NCBI GenBank assembly: GCA_947564735.1
Contig: CANOEC010000004.1
Span: forward strand, 124,001-188,000
DNA length: 64,000 nucleotides
Reading direction: 5' to 3'
Source of the DNA: an uncultured Lachnospiraceae bacterium
GTDB lineage: Bacteria > Bacillota > Clostridia > Lachnospirales > Lachnospiraceae
Position numbers and translations under genes: made by a program. The notes beneath the pieces were generated by a model, which saw only the letters and a list, made by a program, of their open reading frames with translations, did not search any database and was not told the DNA's origin. The number at the start of each line of letters is the position of its first letter. Positions within the stretch are counted from its first letter, which is position 1. Positions 1 to 9,267 of the stretch are shown here, piece after piece.

Positions 1-1689
1 TCCGGTCTTGCCGCCAATCATATACCCCGCCGGCCGCGCCGTCTTACCGGTACCATTCTCACCTGTCACCACCGTATTACAGAATTCTATGATGGTATCG
101 CTCGTTGTCCGCGAAACCGTCTGCTTTAAGACTCTCGGTTCGATATTTTCTAACGTCGCGCCGTCCGCTGTCGTAATCTTATCCACAACATGGGGTTCAT
201 AGTAATAGCCGCCGTTAATCAACGAGCAGAATGCCGCCATCGTCTGAATCATCGTCGAGTTATAACCTTGTCCGAAGGAATTGGTGGCAAGCTCCACCAT
301 TCCCATCGTATTTTTGTTGTATACCATGCTTGCCGTTCTGGCTTCTCCTGCCAGATCGATGTTGGTCTTTAATCCAAATCCAAACAGATGCTGATAATCC
401 ACAAATTCACTCTTTCCCAGCTTAAACGCAACATTCATCAGCACCACATTGCAGGAGCGTTCAATACCCTCCTGCACGGAAAGATAGCCGTCACCGTACT
501 TGTTGTGGCATTTGATGGGCTTTGGCCAATCCGCCACCTGCAGTCCGCCCTCACAGTTAAAGGATTCCGTACCGGTAATCGCCCCGCTCTCAAGCGCCGC
601 CGCCACCGTAAAGGGCTTCGACACCGAACCCGGCTCATAGGCATTGACAATACAGAAATTCTTCCACAGGGAATCCAGCTGCCTGTATATCTCCTCGTCA
701 TTCATGCCCCTGATATCTTCCTTCGTCACAGCTTCACCCGTTCTGTTGCCCTTTTCATCCACCAGCGGCATTCCGATTAAATTATCGGTATTCCTTACAT
801 CATTCAAATCATATGCCGGGTAATTTGCCATCGCAAGCACCCTGCCCGTGTCTACCTCCATGATGATGCAGCCCACATTCTCCGCGCCGTTGCCGGGTCT
901 GAAACTGTCTTTATACTCCTCATTATAGTCTACTAAATACTTTTCTACGATACTTTGCAGATTCGCATCGATTGACGTCTGGATATTGCAGCCATCCACC
1001 GCCGGAATGGTTGTCCGCTCCAGGTTGGAATCGTCATTTAAATAACCGTACTCTCTTCCATTCGTTCCGCTCAATATATCGTTGTAATATTCTTCCAGAC
1101 CATAGGTTCCCTGATTATCGTTGGTCGTAAACCCGACAACATCGCAGGCAAGCGAACCGTTCGGGTATTCTCTCTTATACTCATCCTCAAACCAGACACC
1201 TTTGATATTCTTACCGTTCTCCGGGTCTTTTGCCATCTCCTGAAACGCATTCATCTTCTCATATTCCACACGTCTTGCCATCACATAATATGAAGAATTG
1301 GGATGCTCCGCGATATATGTTCTGACCTCGTTTGTGTCAATCGAGAAGCATTTGCGGAGCGCGTTCAGTGTAGGCTCTAAGTTTGCCTCGTCGTTCATCA
1401 ATATCTTTGTGTCCAGAATCACATTGTATACTTTGTTGCTGACCGCCAGAATCGTGCCGTTGGAATCTACGATATTGCCTCTCTTAAAGGGAATCGTCGT
1501 CGAGTCATATTCCTGCTGTGACAATACGTTTTTCTTATATTCCTCTCCATTGTCTCTGGTAATCAGAAACATCTGGACGCTTAACCCCACAAAAGCTATC
1601 AGTATAAAAAGAAATAATACCAATAGCTTCTTCTGCATTTTAATTGTAAATCTGTTAACAGGACTACCTGCTTTCGTTTGCCTTTTCAA
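1..1689 (-). CDS. Class B penicillin-binding protein, FtsI/SpoVD type (3' end outside window)
   Basis: Peptidoglycan transpeptidase that cross-links septal or spore-cortex peptidoglycan outside the membrane. The visible 563 codons hold a short cytoplasmic N-terminus, one membrane anchor (about residues 20-38), a PBP dimerisation region, and the transpeptidase domain. The three penicillin-binding motifs are visible: SVSK with catalytic Ser355, SCN at 412-414, and KTG at 561-563, the last codons before the window edge. I start it at a TTG at 1689 because AGGTGAG lies five bases upstream; an in-frame ATG at 1638 would drop 17 residues but has no clear ribosome site. It follows ftsL in the dcw cluster, which fits FtsI or SpoVD. 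The presence of a C-terminal PASTA domain, which would favour SpoVD, cannot be seen here. Confidence 0.93.
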   Translation of the reverse strand, partial: MKRQTKAGSPVNRFTIKMQKKLLVLFLFILIAFVGLSVQMFLITRDNGEEYKKNVLSQQEYDSTTIPFKRGNIVDSNGTILAVSNKVYNVILDTKILMNDEANLEPTLNALRKCFSIDTNEVRTYIAEHPNSSYYVMARRVEYEKMNAFQEMAKDPENGKNIKGVWFEDEYKREYPNGSLACDVVGFTTNDNQGTYGLEEYYNDILSGTNGREYGYLNDDSNLERTTIPAVDGCNIQTSIDANLQSIVEKYLVDYNEEYKDSFRPGNGAENVGCIIMEVDTGRVLAMANYPAYDLNDVRNTDNLIGMPLVDEKGNRTGEAVTKEDIRGMNDEEIYRQLDSLWKNFCIVNAYEPGSVSKPFTVAAALESGAITGTESFNCEGGLQVADWPKPIKCHNKYGDGYLSVQEGIERSCNVVLMNVAFKLGKSEFVDYQHLFGFGLKTNIDLAGEARTASMVYNKNTMGMVELATNSFGQGYNSTMIQTMAAFCSLINGGYYYEPHVVDKITTADGATLENIEPRVLKQTVSRTTSDTIIEFCNTVVTGENGTGKTARPAGYMIGGKTG

Positions 1690-1716
1690 CTGCTCACCTG
1701 CTTAAATCTGTTGCCA

Positions 1717-2229
1717 TTATTGCGGAATATCAGACATCTGCTTGACATAATCATGGTCTTCACTGGCAAACGATACTATCTGCCCCTCTTCCGCATAACG
1801 CATACCTAATTCCTGAATCGCAATTCTCTTAATCTCTTCCAAGTCGATATTACTTGTTATTCTACTATATTCCTCATCATTTGCAAGTTTTATATCATTC
1901 AGTTCTTTCTCCAATGTGGAAATATGTTTTACACTGTTGGTAATATCAGCCTGTAAACCGATATATTTCACCAGAATGATTCCGGTTGCCATAAGCGCCA
2001 TACATAAAAAAATAACATATCCGGCATTCATATGCTTTGCACGCTCTCTATTCTTGCGCGTCGCATTGCTTATCTTCTTCTGCGGCTGTCTCTCAATCTC
2101 CTTGGTAACATCCAATCTTCTGACAACATTACCCTGTACGTAATAGTGGTTTCCTGCGCCTGTCATACGGCTGCGGCTTCCCGCATTTGTTGTCCGATTA
2201 CGATTTACTGTCCTTTCTGTTGACGCCAT
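1717..2229 (-). CDS. ftsL: FtsL-like septum protein
   Basis: Small bitopic division protein of the FtsL/DivIC type, part of the FtsQLB subcomplex that activates septal peptidoglycan synthesis. The 170 residues show a long basic Arg/Asn/Lys-rich cytoplasmic tail (1-70), one membrane span (about 71-91), then a heptad-like coiled-coil stretch (about 95-125). The C-terminal part keeps the pattern seen in FtsL, with hydrophobic residues around an LGM turn. Family sequence identity is low, so assignment rests on topology and on its place between rsmH and the penicillin-binding protein, where ftsL sits in Firmicutes. Spacing to both neighbours is short, indicating one transcript. Confidence 0.8.
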   Translation of the reverse strand: MASTERTVNRNRTTNAGSRSRMTGAGNHYYVQGNVVRRLDVTKEIERQPQKKISNATRKNRERAKHMNAGYVIFLCMALMATGIILVKYIGLQADITNSVKHISTLEKELNDIKLANDEEYSRITSNIDLEEIKRIAIQELGMRYAEEGQIVSFASEDHDYVKQMSDIPQ

Positions 2230-2256
2230 AACTTTGCTTTCCCTTCATTATTTCTG

Positions 2257-3219
2257 TCAGCTTCTCTCAAATACTCTGAGTTTCGCGCTTTTCGACCTTT
2301 TATTGACTGCCAGCTCCTCAGCGGACGGCAGAACCGGTCTTCTGGTAATCACTCTGCCCTTGGATACTTGTCCACATACGCAGACCGGAAAGTCCGGCGG
2401 ACAGGTACAAGGATTCTCATTCTTCCGAAAAGATGTCTTCACGATTCTGTCTTCCAGTGAGTGGAATGTGATAATACAAATCCTTCCGCCCGGTTTTAAC
2501 AGTTCAATGAAATCATCCAGCGATTCCTTCAATACTTCCAATTCACGATTACATTCAATTCTGATTGCCTGAAAAGTCCTTTTGGATGGATGACCTCCCG
2601 TTGCCCTCATCTTCGCCGGGATTGCTGCTTTGATAATCTCATTCAACTCTCCCGTCGTCTCTATCGGCTTGTCCTTTCTGGCATTCACAATATGTTTTGC
2701 TATATTTTGTGCAAACTGCTCTTCTCCATAGTCTTTTATAACGTGGTAGAGCTGTGCCTGCGTATACCCGTTGACAATATCCATCGCACTCAGCGACTGC
2801 CTTTGGTCCATGCGCATATCAAGCGCCGTATCATACTTATAGGAAAATCCTCTCTCCGCATTGTCAAGCTGGAAAGAAGACACTCCCAAATCAAGCACAA
2901 TACCATCTATTTTCTCTATTCCAAGTTGTTCCAGAATCCGGCGTACATTGCGGTAATTATCCCGGACAAGGGTCACCCTTTCCGCATAAGAGAGCAGTCT
3001 TGCTCCTGCCGCTCTGATTGCCGCCTCATCCTGATCAATACCGATTAGTCTGCCCGTCCCAGTCAGCTTAGATGCGATACGGAAGGAATGTCCGCCGCCG
3101 CCCAGCGTGCCGTCCACGTAGATTCCTTCCGGTCTGATACTTAAATAATCTATTGTCTCTTCCAAGAGAACTGATGTGTGTTTAAATTCCATTCCTATAC
3201 CCGTGCTGCGAATCCGCAT
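2257..3219 (-). CDS. rsmH: 16S rRNA (cytosine-1402-N4)-methyltransferase
   Basis: RsmH (MraW) methylates N4 of C1402 in 16S rRNA using S-adenosylmethionine. The protein opens with the typical H-T-SVLLEE segment, followed by the SAM-binding motif [10 protein letters not shown], a second core motif [13 protein letters not shown], and the C-terminal [10 protein letters not shown] motif. At 320 residues it is close to the usual 310-320. I keep the upstream ATG at 3219, which has AAGGA just ahead and lies 16 bases after mraZ; an ATG nine codons further in is the other possible start. It is the second gene of the dcw operon. Confidence 0.95.
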   Translation of the reverse strand: MRIRSTGIGMEFKHTSVLLEETIDYLSIRPEGIYVDGTLGGGGHSFRIASKLTGTGRLIGIDQDEAAIRAAGARLLSYAERVTLVRDNYRNVRRILEQLGIEKIDGIVLDLGVSSFQLDNAERGFSYKYDTALDMRMDQRQSLSAMDIVNGYTQAQLYHVIKDYGEEQFAQNIAKHIVNARKDKPIETTGELNEIIKAAIPAKMRATGGHPSKRTFQAIRIECNRELEVLKESLDDFIELLKPGGRICIITFHSLEDRIVKTSFRKNENPCTCPPDFPVCVCGQVSKGRVITRRPVLPSAEELAVNKRSKSAKLRVFERS

Positions 3220-3235
3220 TGTTCCTTAATCCGGC

Positions 3236-3667
3236 TCAGATTCCGAGCCCGAGTTGTGCCATGTGCTCCGCTATCTCATCCATGTCCTCGTAGGCTGCCA
3301 TGCCGTCGAACCGTTCCTTACTCCAGATTTCTATTCTGCTCGCAACACCTATCAGGACAACATCTTTGTTAATCTGCGCAAAATCCCTCAAGATATTCGG
3401 CACCAAAATCCTGCCCTGCTTATCCACTTCAACTTCCGCTGCTCCTGCCAGAAAAAATCTCACAAACTGTCTGGCTTCTTTATTGGTAATCGGCAATGAT
3501 TTCAGTTTCTCTTCAAATGCGTTCCACTCCTCGTTGTCATAAACAAACAGACAGCCATCCAACCCTTTCGTCACCACGAAGGTATCCCCTAACGCCTCTC
3601 TGAATTTTGAGGGGATAATCAGCCTGCCCTTAGCGTCGATTGTGTGATTGTATTCTCCCATGAACAT
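3236..3667 (-). CDS. mraZ: Transcriptional regulator MraZ
   Basis: MraZ is an AbrB-fold DNA-binding protein that binds direct repeats in its own promoter and regulates the dcw operon. Two SpoVT/AbrB-like repeats are visible: an N-terminal block with [20 protein letters not shown] and a second with [11 protein letters not shown] near the middle. Length is about 143 residues, normal for the family. The ATG at 3667 is chosen because GGGGTGA lies about seven bases upstream; a nearby TTG and a second ATG are less well placed. It heads the cluster and is preceded by a four-copy repeat array that fits its operator. Confidence 0.95.
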   Translation of the reverse strand: MFMGEYNHTIDAKGRLIIPSKFREALGDTFVVTKGLDGCLFVYDNEEWNAFEEKLKSLPITNKEARQFVRFFLAGAAEVEVDKQGRILVPNILRDFAQINKDVVLIGVASRIEIWSKERFDGMAAYEDMDEIAEHMAQLGLGI

Positions 3668-3780
3668 CATCAATCACCCCGCCCAAGTGTCTGTCCGCAT
3701 CTGCCGCCTTCGTCCATACATGCCCGACAAACAAGTGGTCTGCCACGGAAAACAGTATCTTGCTGTGGATTTGGTGCTTT

Positions 3781-3820
3781 TCCACCACTTTCATCCACTT
3801 CATACCACTTTCCACCACTT
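3781..3820 (-). promoter_or_regulatory. MraZ-box array, four 10-bp direct repeats
   Basis: On the minus strand the six bases AAGTGG recur four times at exactly 10-bp spacing (3815-3820, 3805-3810, 3795-3800, 3785-3790). The four intervening bases vary. MraZ of other bacteria binds short G-rich direct repeats spaced one helical turn apart upstream of mraZ, so this is very probably the autoregulatory operator. It lies just downstream of the predicted -10 element. Confidence 0.85.
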
Positions 3821-3828
3821 TTAACCTA

Positions 3829-3857
3829 ATTTTATACTATTGATGGATAGATTGCAA
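3829..3857 (-). promoter_or_regulatory. Predicted mraZ/dcw promoter
   Basis: Reading the minus strand, TTGCAA at 3852-3857 and TAAAAT at 3829-3834 are separated by 17 bases, a sigma-A-like arrangement. A TATAAA overlaps the -10 in a second register. Transcription would begin at the edge of the MraZ boxes, so bound MraZ could block initiation or early elongation. Confidence 0.55.
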
Positions 3858-3894
3858 GGATAAATTGGGCTTTTTGGAAAATCTTTTGCAGGAC

Positions 3895-3940
3895 AAAAAA
3901 AGAACTCTCAAACAGCTTTTCTGCTGTTCAAAAGTTCTTT
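3895..3940 (-). terminator. Intrinsic terminator after lgt
   Basis: The minus strand forms an AAAGAAC...GTTCTTT outer stem around an AACAGC/GCTGTT inner stem, followed by a run of seven T residues. It lies directly after the lgt stop and separates the ychF-lgt transcript from the dcw promoter. Confidence 0.85.
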
Positions 3941-3957
3941 CTGACTGCTCTATCATT

Positions 3958-4872
3958 TTATTGTTGATTTGTCTCTTTTACCGACATCGTCGCGGCAGGA
4001 GTACCACTTCCCCGCTTCATACGCATCCGGATAAACAAATCTGCTATAAGCGCCAACACAAAAAGCACAATCGCCAACACCTGTGACACCGCTATCGTCG
4101 TATGCGGAATAAACAATGTATCCGTGCGGATTCCTTCAATCCATGCTCTGCCAAGTCCGTAGCCGCCCAGATACAGAAGCCACATCTCCCCTTCAAATTT
4201 CTTATGCTGTCTGTATCCTATCATGACAAAAAGCAGTATCAGATTCCACAGACTCTCATAAAGAAAAGTTGGGTGTACCTGTATATAGTTTGTTCCTTCT
4301 ACAATATGCTGCGCCACATTTTCCGAAATGTCAATGCTCCTCACCGACTCAATCGGCAGTCTCATGGCAAGCAGATTATCCGTATACTCGCCGAACACTT
4401 CCCTGTTCGTGAAATTACCCCAGCGTCCGATTACCTGTCCAAGCACAAGCCCCGGAACACAGATATCCGCAATCTGCAAAAAACTTTGTTTCTTCACCTT
4501 ACAATATACCCACAGCGTCGTAAACGCCGCGATGACTGCGCCGTAAATCGCCAGCCCGCCGTTTCGCAGATTGAAGATATGCAGCAGGTTATCTTTGTAC
4601 ATATCCCATTGGAATACCACATAATAGATTCTTGCGCCTATAATAGAAAAAATAATCGCGTAGATGGCAAAATCCCATATAATTTCCGAATCAAGATTTT
4701 CCTTTTTCGCGATATACGACGCCATCAGCACACCGCACAATACGCCGATTCCAATAATCACACCGTAAAGTGCAATCTGAAAACCAAAGACACTGAAGCT
4801 TTTGGGCACATCATTCAAATAAATTCCCAGATGTGGAAACGATATATCCGTTACATTCATGATATCCTGCAC
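3958..4872 (-). CDS. lgt: Prolipoprotein diacylglyceryl transferase
   Basis: Lgt transfers diacylglycerol from phosphatidylglycerol to the lipobox cysteine of prelipoproteins in the membrane. The 304-residue protein has about seven hydrophobic segments and the family signature GRWGNFTNREVFG, with the conserved Arg and Asn of the active region. A GTG start is chosen because AAGGAG lies eight bases upstream; an ATG four codons later has no such site. It is 12 bases after ychF and shares its promoter. Likely clients in this window include the solute-binding protein at 45,253 and the lipoprotein at 57,977. Confidence 0.95.
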   Translation of the reverse strand: MQDIMNVTDISFPHLGIYLNDVPKSFSVFGFQIALYGVIIGIGVLCGVLMASYIAKKENLDSEIIWDFAIYAIIFSIIGARIYYVVFQWDMYKDNLLHIFNLRNGGLAIYGAVIAAFTTLWVYCKVKKQSFLQIADICVPGLVLGQVIGRWGNFTNREVFGEYTDNLLAMRLPIESVRSIDISENVAQHIVEGTNYIQVHPTFLYESLWNLILLFVMIGYRQHKKFEGEMWLLYLGGYGLGRAWIEGIRTDTLFIPHTTIAVSQVLAIVLFVLALIADLFIRMRMKRGSGTPAATMSVKETNQQ

Positions 4873-4884
4873 GACTACTACTCC

Positions 4885-5982
4885 TTATACGTTAAACCTG
4901 AACAAAATCACATCGCCGTCCTGCACGACATAATCCTTGCCTTCCATACCGACCAGTCCCTTTTCCCGCGCTGCGGCAAGCGAACCCTGTTCCAGTAAAT
5001 CCTTGTAATTGACTACCTCTGCCTTGATAAAACCGCGCTCGAAATCGGTATGTATCTTACCCGCCGCCTGCGGCGCTTTCGTACCGATTTTAATTGTCCA
5101 CGCCCTCGTCTCATCCTCTCCTGCAGTCAGAAAACTCATCAGCCCCAAAATATGATAGCTTGCCTTTATCAGTTTCTGCAGACCGGACTCTTTCAATCCA
5201 AGGTCTTCTAAAAACATTGCGGTTTCTTCTTCGTCCAGCTCCGCAATCTCCTGCTCAATCTGTGCACAGATAACAAATACTTCACTGTCGTTTGCCGCTG
5301 CAAATTCTTTCACCTTTGCCACGCCCTCGTTAGAGGCACCGTCGTCCGCCAGATCGTCCTCCGCCACATTCGCCGCAAAGATAACCGGCTTGTATGTCAG
5401 CAGATTGTAAGAGGCAAGAAGTGCCGCCTCGTCCTCATCCTCCGTCTCAAAACCTTTCGCCAGTTTTCCTTCTTCCAGATGCGCCTTTATACGCTCAAGA
5501 AGTGCATATTCTTTTGCCACCGTCTTATCCATCTTTGCCACTTTGGCAGTCTTGGCAATTCTCCGCTCCAGAATCTCGATATCAGAAAAAATAAGTTCCA
5601 GATTGATTGTCTCAATATCCCGAAGCGGATCGATCGAGCCGTCCACATGCACGATATTGCTGTCCTCAAAGCATCTTACCACATGTACGACCGCATCCAC
5701 CTCCCGTATATTGCTGAGGAACTGGTTCCCCAGACCTTCTCCTTTGGACGCGCCCTTCACAAGTCCCGCAATATCCACAAATTCAATCGTCGCAGGCGTT
5801 ACCTTCTTGGAATGGTACATATCGCCCAGCAGCTTCAGCCGTTCGTCGGGCACCGTCACGATACCGATGTTCGGGTCTATGGTACAGAACGGGTAATTCG
5901 CCGATTCCGCTCCTGCCTTTGTCAAAGAATTAAAAAGGGTGCTTTTCCCCACGTTCGGAAGCCCCAGTATGCCTAGTTTCAT
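4885..5982 (-). CDS. ychF: Redox-regulated ATPase YchF (Obg family)
   Basis: YchF is a ribosome-associated member of the Obg GTPase family that prefers ATP. The P-loop GLPNVGKSTLFNSL is at the N-terminus, followed by DIAGLVKGAS, the switch II DxxG element, and a C-terminal TGS-like domain after an alpha-helical coiled insert. Length 365 residues is the family norm. AAAGGAG lies eight bases before the ATG. A promoter at 6,082-6,110 drives it, with lgt downstream. Confidence 0.95.
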   Translation of the reverse strand: MKLGILGLPNVGKSTLFNSLTKAGAESANYPFCTIDPNIGIVTVPDERLKLLGDMYHSKKVTPATIEFVDIAGLVKGASKGEGLGNQFLSNIREVDAVVHVVRCFEDSNIVHVDGSIDPLRDIETINLELIFSDIEILERRIAKTAKVAKMDKTVAKEYALLERIKAHLEEGKLAKGFETEDEDEAALLASYNLLTYKPVIFAANVAEDDLADDGASNEGVAKVKEFAAANDSEVFVICAQIEQEIAELDEEETAMFLEDLGLKESGLQKLIKASYHILGLMSFLTAGEDETRAWTIKIGTKAPQAAGKIHTDFERGFIKAEVVNYKDLLEQGSLAAAREKGLVGMEGKDYVVQDGDVILFRFNV

Positions 5983-6000
5983 TTTTCTATCTCCTTTATC

Positions 6001-6054
6001 TTAAACTCCTTGATTTCTTAGGTTTTGGCGTTGCTGCCATTGTTCAAATGCCAT
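6001..6054 (-). CDS. Possible 17-residue leader peptide before ychF
   Basis: Between the ychF promoter and ychF there is a small open frame, MAFEQWQQRQNLRNQGV, with TTGGAG seven bases ahead of its ATG. It ends ten bases before the ychF ribosome site. I recognise no homology. Three of its 17 residues are Gln in a cluster. It could be a translated leader or chance; the good start signal is the only support. Confidence 0.25.
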   Translation of the reverse strand: MAFEQWQQRQNLRNQGV

Positions 6055-6081
6055 AAAAAAAGCTCCAATACAGCAACATAG

Positions 6082-6110
6082 ATTCTACCATATTAAGGCT
6101 TAAATGTCTA
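6082..6110 (-). promoter_or_regulatory. Predicted ychF-lgt promoter
   Basis: On the minus strand TAGACA (6105-6110) and TAGAAT (6082-6087) are separated by 17 bases, with TGG directly before the -10 giving an extended -10. The 278 bp between ychF and rsgA hold this promoter and the small leader frame; no clear terminator for the upstream rsgA operon was found. Confidence 0.65.
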
Positions 6111-6260
6111 TATTTTGTTAAAGACCATGCGCCAGTTTGCTTCTTGATTCTTATTATAAAACAGGAACCTGCCCAAAACACCAGATTGCAATAATTAGCC
6201 TGCGGTGTATAGAAACAAATCAAAAGAAGGACAAGCCGACTCTGACTTATCCCTCTCATC

Positions 6261-7154
6261 TCAATACCGTTTAAGCTCCTTTAATTCCTGATACAACACT
6301 TTGTAATTCTCATAGCGCACTCTGCTGATTCTTCCTTCCGCCACCGCATCCTTAACCCCGCAGGAAGGCTCATTGATATGTGCGCAGCCTCTGAATTTGC
6401 AGTATGGCTCATACTTGATAAATTCCGGATAATACTGTCCCAGTTCCTCTTTCGTAATCTCGGAAATATCCAGCGACGTAAATCCGGGCGTATCCACAAT
6501 ATAGGTTTCTTCACCCAGCGCGATGATTTCCGAATGCCTCGTCGTGTGTTTTCCCCTTTCAATCTTGGCGCTGATTTCACCAGTCTGCATATTTGCTCCG
6601 GGCGCAAGCTTGTTAATCAGAGAAGATTTCCCCACGCCACTGGGACCAGCCACGGTCGTCGTTCTGCCCTTTAACAGTTCTCTGACCTGCTCTACCCCTT
6701 CGTTTTCAAGGGCGCTGATAAACAACACCTGATAGCCGCATGTTTCATAGGAACGACGCAGCATTTCTTTCTCCTGTCCGGACGCGATATCCTGCTTATT
6801 AAAGCAGATCATGGTCGGAAGCTTCTGCCGCTCCATACGGATTAAAAATCTGTCCAAAAGGTTAAAATTCGGATTGGGTTTCACAATCGCAAAGATGACG
6901 AGCGCCTGATCCACATTGGCGACCGCCGGACGGATGAGTGCGCTGCGCCGGGGCAGAATCTGACGGATATTGCCTGTCATTGCACCCGCATCGAGCACAT
7001 CCATTATCACGTCATCCCCCACAAGGGGCTTCACATGGTTTTTCCTGAAAATCCCCTTTGCCTTGCACTCGTATATTCCATTTCCTTCTACATAAACATA
7101 ATAAAAACCCGCTATTCCTTTGATGATTTTACCCTGCATACACTTTGATTGCAT
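6261..7154 (-). CDS. rsgA: Ribosome small subunit-dependent GTPase A
   Basis: RsgA (YjeQ) is a circularly permuted GTPase that proofreads and releases assembly factors from the 30S subunit. An N-terminal OB-fold (1-65) precedes the permuted GTPase motifs: FNKQD, then the P-loop GPSGVGKSSLIN, then DTPGF. The C-terminal zinc knuckle is visible as C-x-x-x-x-C-x-H followed by a Cys about six residues on. Length 297 is normal. The start could be five codons later. It follows prkC by 13 bases, a common Firmicute arrangement in which the kinase phosphorylates RsgA. Confidence 0.95.
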   Translation of the reverse strand: MQSKCMQGKIIKGIAGFYYVYVEGNGIYECKAKGIFRKNHVKPLVGDDVIMDVLDAGAMTGNIRQILPRRSALIRPAVANVDQALVIFAIVKPNPNFNLLDRFLIRMERQKLPTMICFNKQDIASGQEKEMLRRSYETCGYQVLFISALENEGVEQVRELLKGRTTTVAGPSGVGKSSLINKLAPGANMQTGEISAKIERGKHTTRHSEIIALGEETYIVDTPGFTSLDISEITKEELGQYYPEFIKYEPYCKFRGCAHINEPSCGVKDAVAEGRISRVRYENYKVLYQELKELKRY

Positions 7155-7167
7155 TCCCGTCCGAAAA

Positions 7168-9267
7168 TTATTCCTGTGTGAACGTGATGTCTCTCCTCAC
7201 CGTTTTCTCCTCCGTAACCGGATCTGCCGTAATCGTCTCTCCCGTCTCCGGATTCGTGGTGGTAGCGCCTTCCCGCTGTACCGTAAAGCGGAACGTAATC
7301 ACGCCGCTTGCCGACTTGATACCGGTATAATTAACCGAAACGGGAAATGAAGTCGCTTTCGTACTGAGAAGCTGCGTGCCGTCCGCAGTCGTGACCGTGA
7401 CGTCAACCTCCATACCGCCACGGTAATCCGGGTCTTCCGTGGGCGCAGTAATCCCTTCGGAATAACGGTATGTCACATCGGAAGGACCTGTGCTGATTCT
7501 GATATCGACGGCTGTCCCTTTATCAACATAGGAACCTGCTGAATAACTTTGATAACATACATATCCGGCTTCCACTTCTTCACTGGTCATCTCCGTAATT
7601 GTCCCCACGGAAAGACCGCTTTCAGTCAGATTCACCGTGGCGTCCATCTCAGTCAGCTTATAGACATCCGGCACTCTGACTTTGTTATCATCCGCCCCCT
7701 GACTCACCCGGATTGAGACAGAAGAACCTTCCGGCGCCGTCGTATCGGCATCCGGCGACTGGGAAATGACATACCCATTCTCGACCGTACTGTCATAGCT
7801 CTCCGTCGCGTTAACTACAAATCCTTCTTTTTCCAGAATTGCGGTTGCCTCCGACTTGGACTTACCCGTTACAGACGGAACCTTCACCCCCTCCGTTCCC
7901 TGTGCCACGGTCATGACAACCACCGTATTCTTGTCAATCATGATACCGTCCTGCACACTCGCACGCAGAACCGTTCCCACGGGATAAGCGCTGTTTACCT
8001 CATACTGAATCTCCGGTGTCAGCCCCAGAGCCAACAGCTCACGCTTTGCCTCTTCAATGTTCATGCCGACTACCCGGATCATTTTTACCTGTTCAACTTC
8101 TTCCTGCACCGTTTTCTCCTCCGGTTCTTCCCCGAACTGAAAGACTCCGAAAGACTTTCCTACGAAAAAGAGCACAATACATCCAATCAACAGTGCAGCT
8201 ACAACGGCAAGGATAGTGGTTATCTTCTCCATCTTGGGATCGTAATCTTCTTCGTCATCCTCCCAATCCTCATCATCTTCATCCTCGTCATCCTCATAAT
8301 AACGTTCTCTGGACTTCCTAAGGCGCATAGCCTCATCCATAGAATCTCTGCGATCGGACTGTCTCTTAATCTGAACCATATCCCTGTCAGTAATCATTCT
8401 GGTGGATGCCTCTTCGTCTGGGTCTATCACTTTCACAAAATCTTCATCGGGATTGATTAGCGACTGCTTCAAATCGGTAATCAGTTCCGCCATCGACTGA
8501 TATCTTCTGTCCGGACTCTTCTGGCAGCATTTACATACAATCTGTTCCACGCTGATAGGGATTTCCGACACATATTCTCTGGGTGAAGGCATCTCTTCCT
8601 GTATATGCTTGATGGCGATTGCCACCGTAGTCTCTCCGTTGAAAGGCACCCTGCCTGTCAGCATCTCAAACATCGTAATGCCAAGAGAATAAATATCGCT
8701 CTTCTCGTCGCTGTATCCGCCCCGTGCCTGTTCCGGCGAAGTATAGTGTACGGAACCCATGACATTCGACGTGATCGTATTGCTGGTGGCAGCTTTGGCT
8801 ATCCCGAAATCCGTCACCTTCACTTTTCCCTCTTTGGAAATAATAATATTCTGCGGCTTGATATCACGGTGTATGATATGGTTATTGTGCGCCGCTTCAA
8901 TTCCCATGGAGACCTGAATTGCAATACTGATCGCCTCTTTTACGGACAGCCGGGCTTTTTTCTCAATATATTTTTTGAGGGTAATGCCTTCCACCAGTTC
9001 CATGACGATGTAATAAATACCGCCTTCTTCCCCGACATCGTACACGTTAACGATATTCGGGTGCATAAGCCCTGCTGCTGCCTGCGCTTCCACTCTGAAT
9101 TTGGATACAAAATTCGCGTTTTCGCTGAACTCCTGCTTCAATACCTTGACCGCGACAAAACGGTTCAGTTTATGATCCTTTGCTTTATACACATCTGACA
9201 TGCCGCCGGTACCGATTTTTTCCAAAATCTCATACCGGTCTCCTATCATCATTCCTATCTTAATCAT
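7168..9267 (-). CDS. prkC: Ser/Thr protein kinase PrkC with three PASTA domains
   Basis: Transmembrane eukaryotic-type kinase that senses muropeptides or lipid II through extracellular PASTA domains. The kinase domain (about 12-270) has GTGGMSDVYKA, Lys41 in VAVKVLK, HRDIKPQN with Asp135 and Asn140, and DFG at 153-155. A very acidic juxtamembrane segment (Glu/Asp-rich, about 315-345) precedes one membrane span (about 350-372). Three PASTA repeats follow, then a Thr-rich C-terminal domain of about 100 residues. Only three repeats and the acidic linker are notable. The start codon overlaps the end of prpC by eight bases, so kinase and phosphatase are translationally coupled. Confidence 0.95.
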   Translation of the reverse strand: MIKIGMMIGDRYEILEKIGTGGMSDVYKAKDHKLNRFVAVKVLKQEFSENANFVSKFRVEAQAAAGLMHPNIVNVYDVGEEGGIYYIVMELVEGITLKKYIEKKARLSVKEAISIAIQVSMGIEAAHNNHIIHRDIKPQNIIISKEGKVKVTDFGIAKAATSNTITSNVMGSVHYTSPEQARGGYSDEKSDIYSLGITMFEMLTGRVPFNGETTVAIAIKHIQEEMPSPREYVSEIPISVEQIVCKCCQKSPDRRYQSMAELITDLKQSLINPDEDFVKVIDPDEEASTRMITDRDMVQIKRQSDRRDSMDEAMRLRKSRERYYEDDEDEDDEDWEDDEEDYDPKMEKITTILAVVAALLIGCIVLFFVGKSFGVFQFGEEPEEKTVQEEVEQVKMIRVVGMNIEEAKRELLALGLTPEIQYEVNSAYPVGTVLRASVQDGIMIDKNTVVVMTVAQGTEGVKVPSVTGKSKSEATAILEKEGFVVNATESYDSTVENGYVISQSPDADTTAPEGSSVSIRVSQGADDNKVRVPDVYKLTEMDATVNLTESGLSVGTITEMTSEEVEAGYVCYQSYSAGSYVDKGTAVDIRISTGPSDVTYRYSEGITAPTEDPDYRGGMEVDVTVTTADGTQLLSTKATSFPVSVNYTGIKSASGVITFRFTVQREGATTTNPETGETITADPVTEEKTVRRDITFTQE

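Noticed and set aside
3781-3820. Short tandem repeats resembling a CRISPR or minisatellite
   Set aside because: Repeat units are only six conserved bases at 10-bp steps next to the mraZ promoter, which fits an operator.
4102-4998. 298-codon plus-strand frame opposite lgt
   Set aside because: Antisense shadow of lgt; composition is not protein-like.
6044-6259. 71-codon minus-strand open frame between rsgA and ychF
   Set aside because: It has no ribosome site, no recognisable pattern and runs across the ychF promoter, so it is probably chance.
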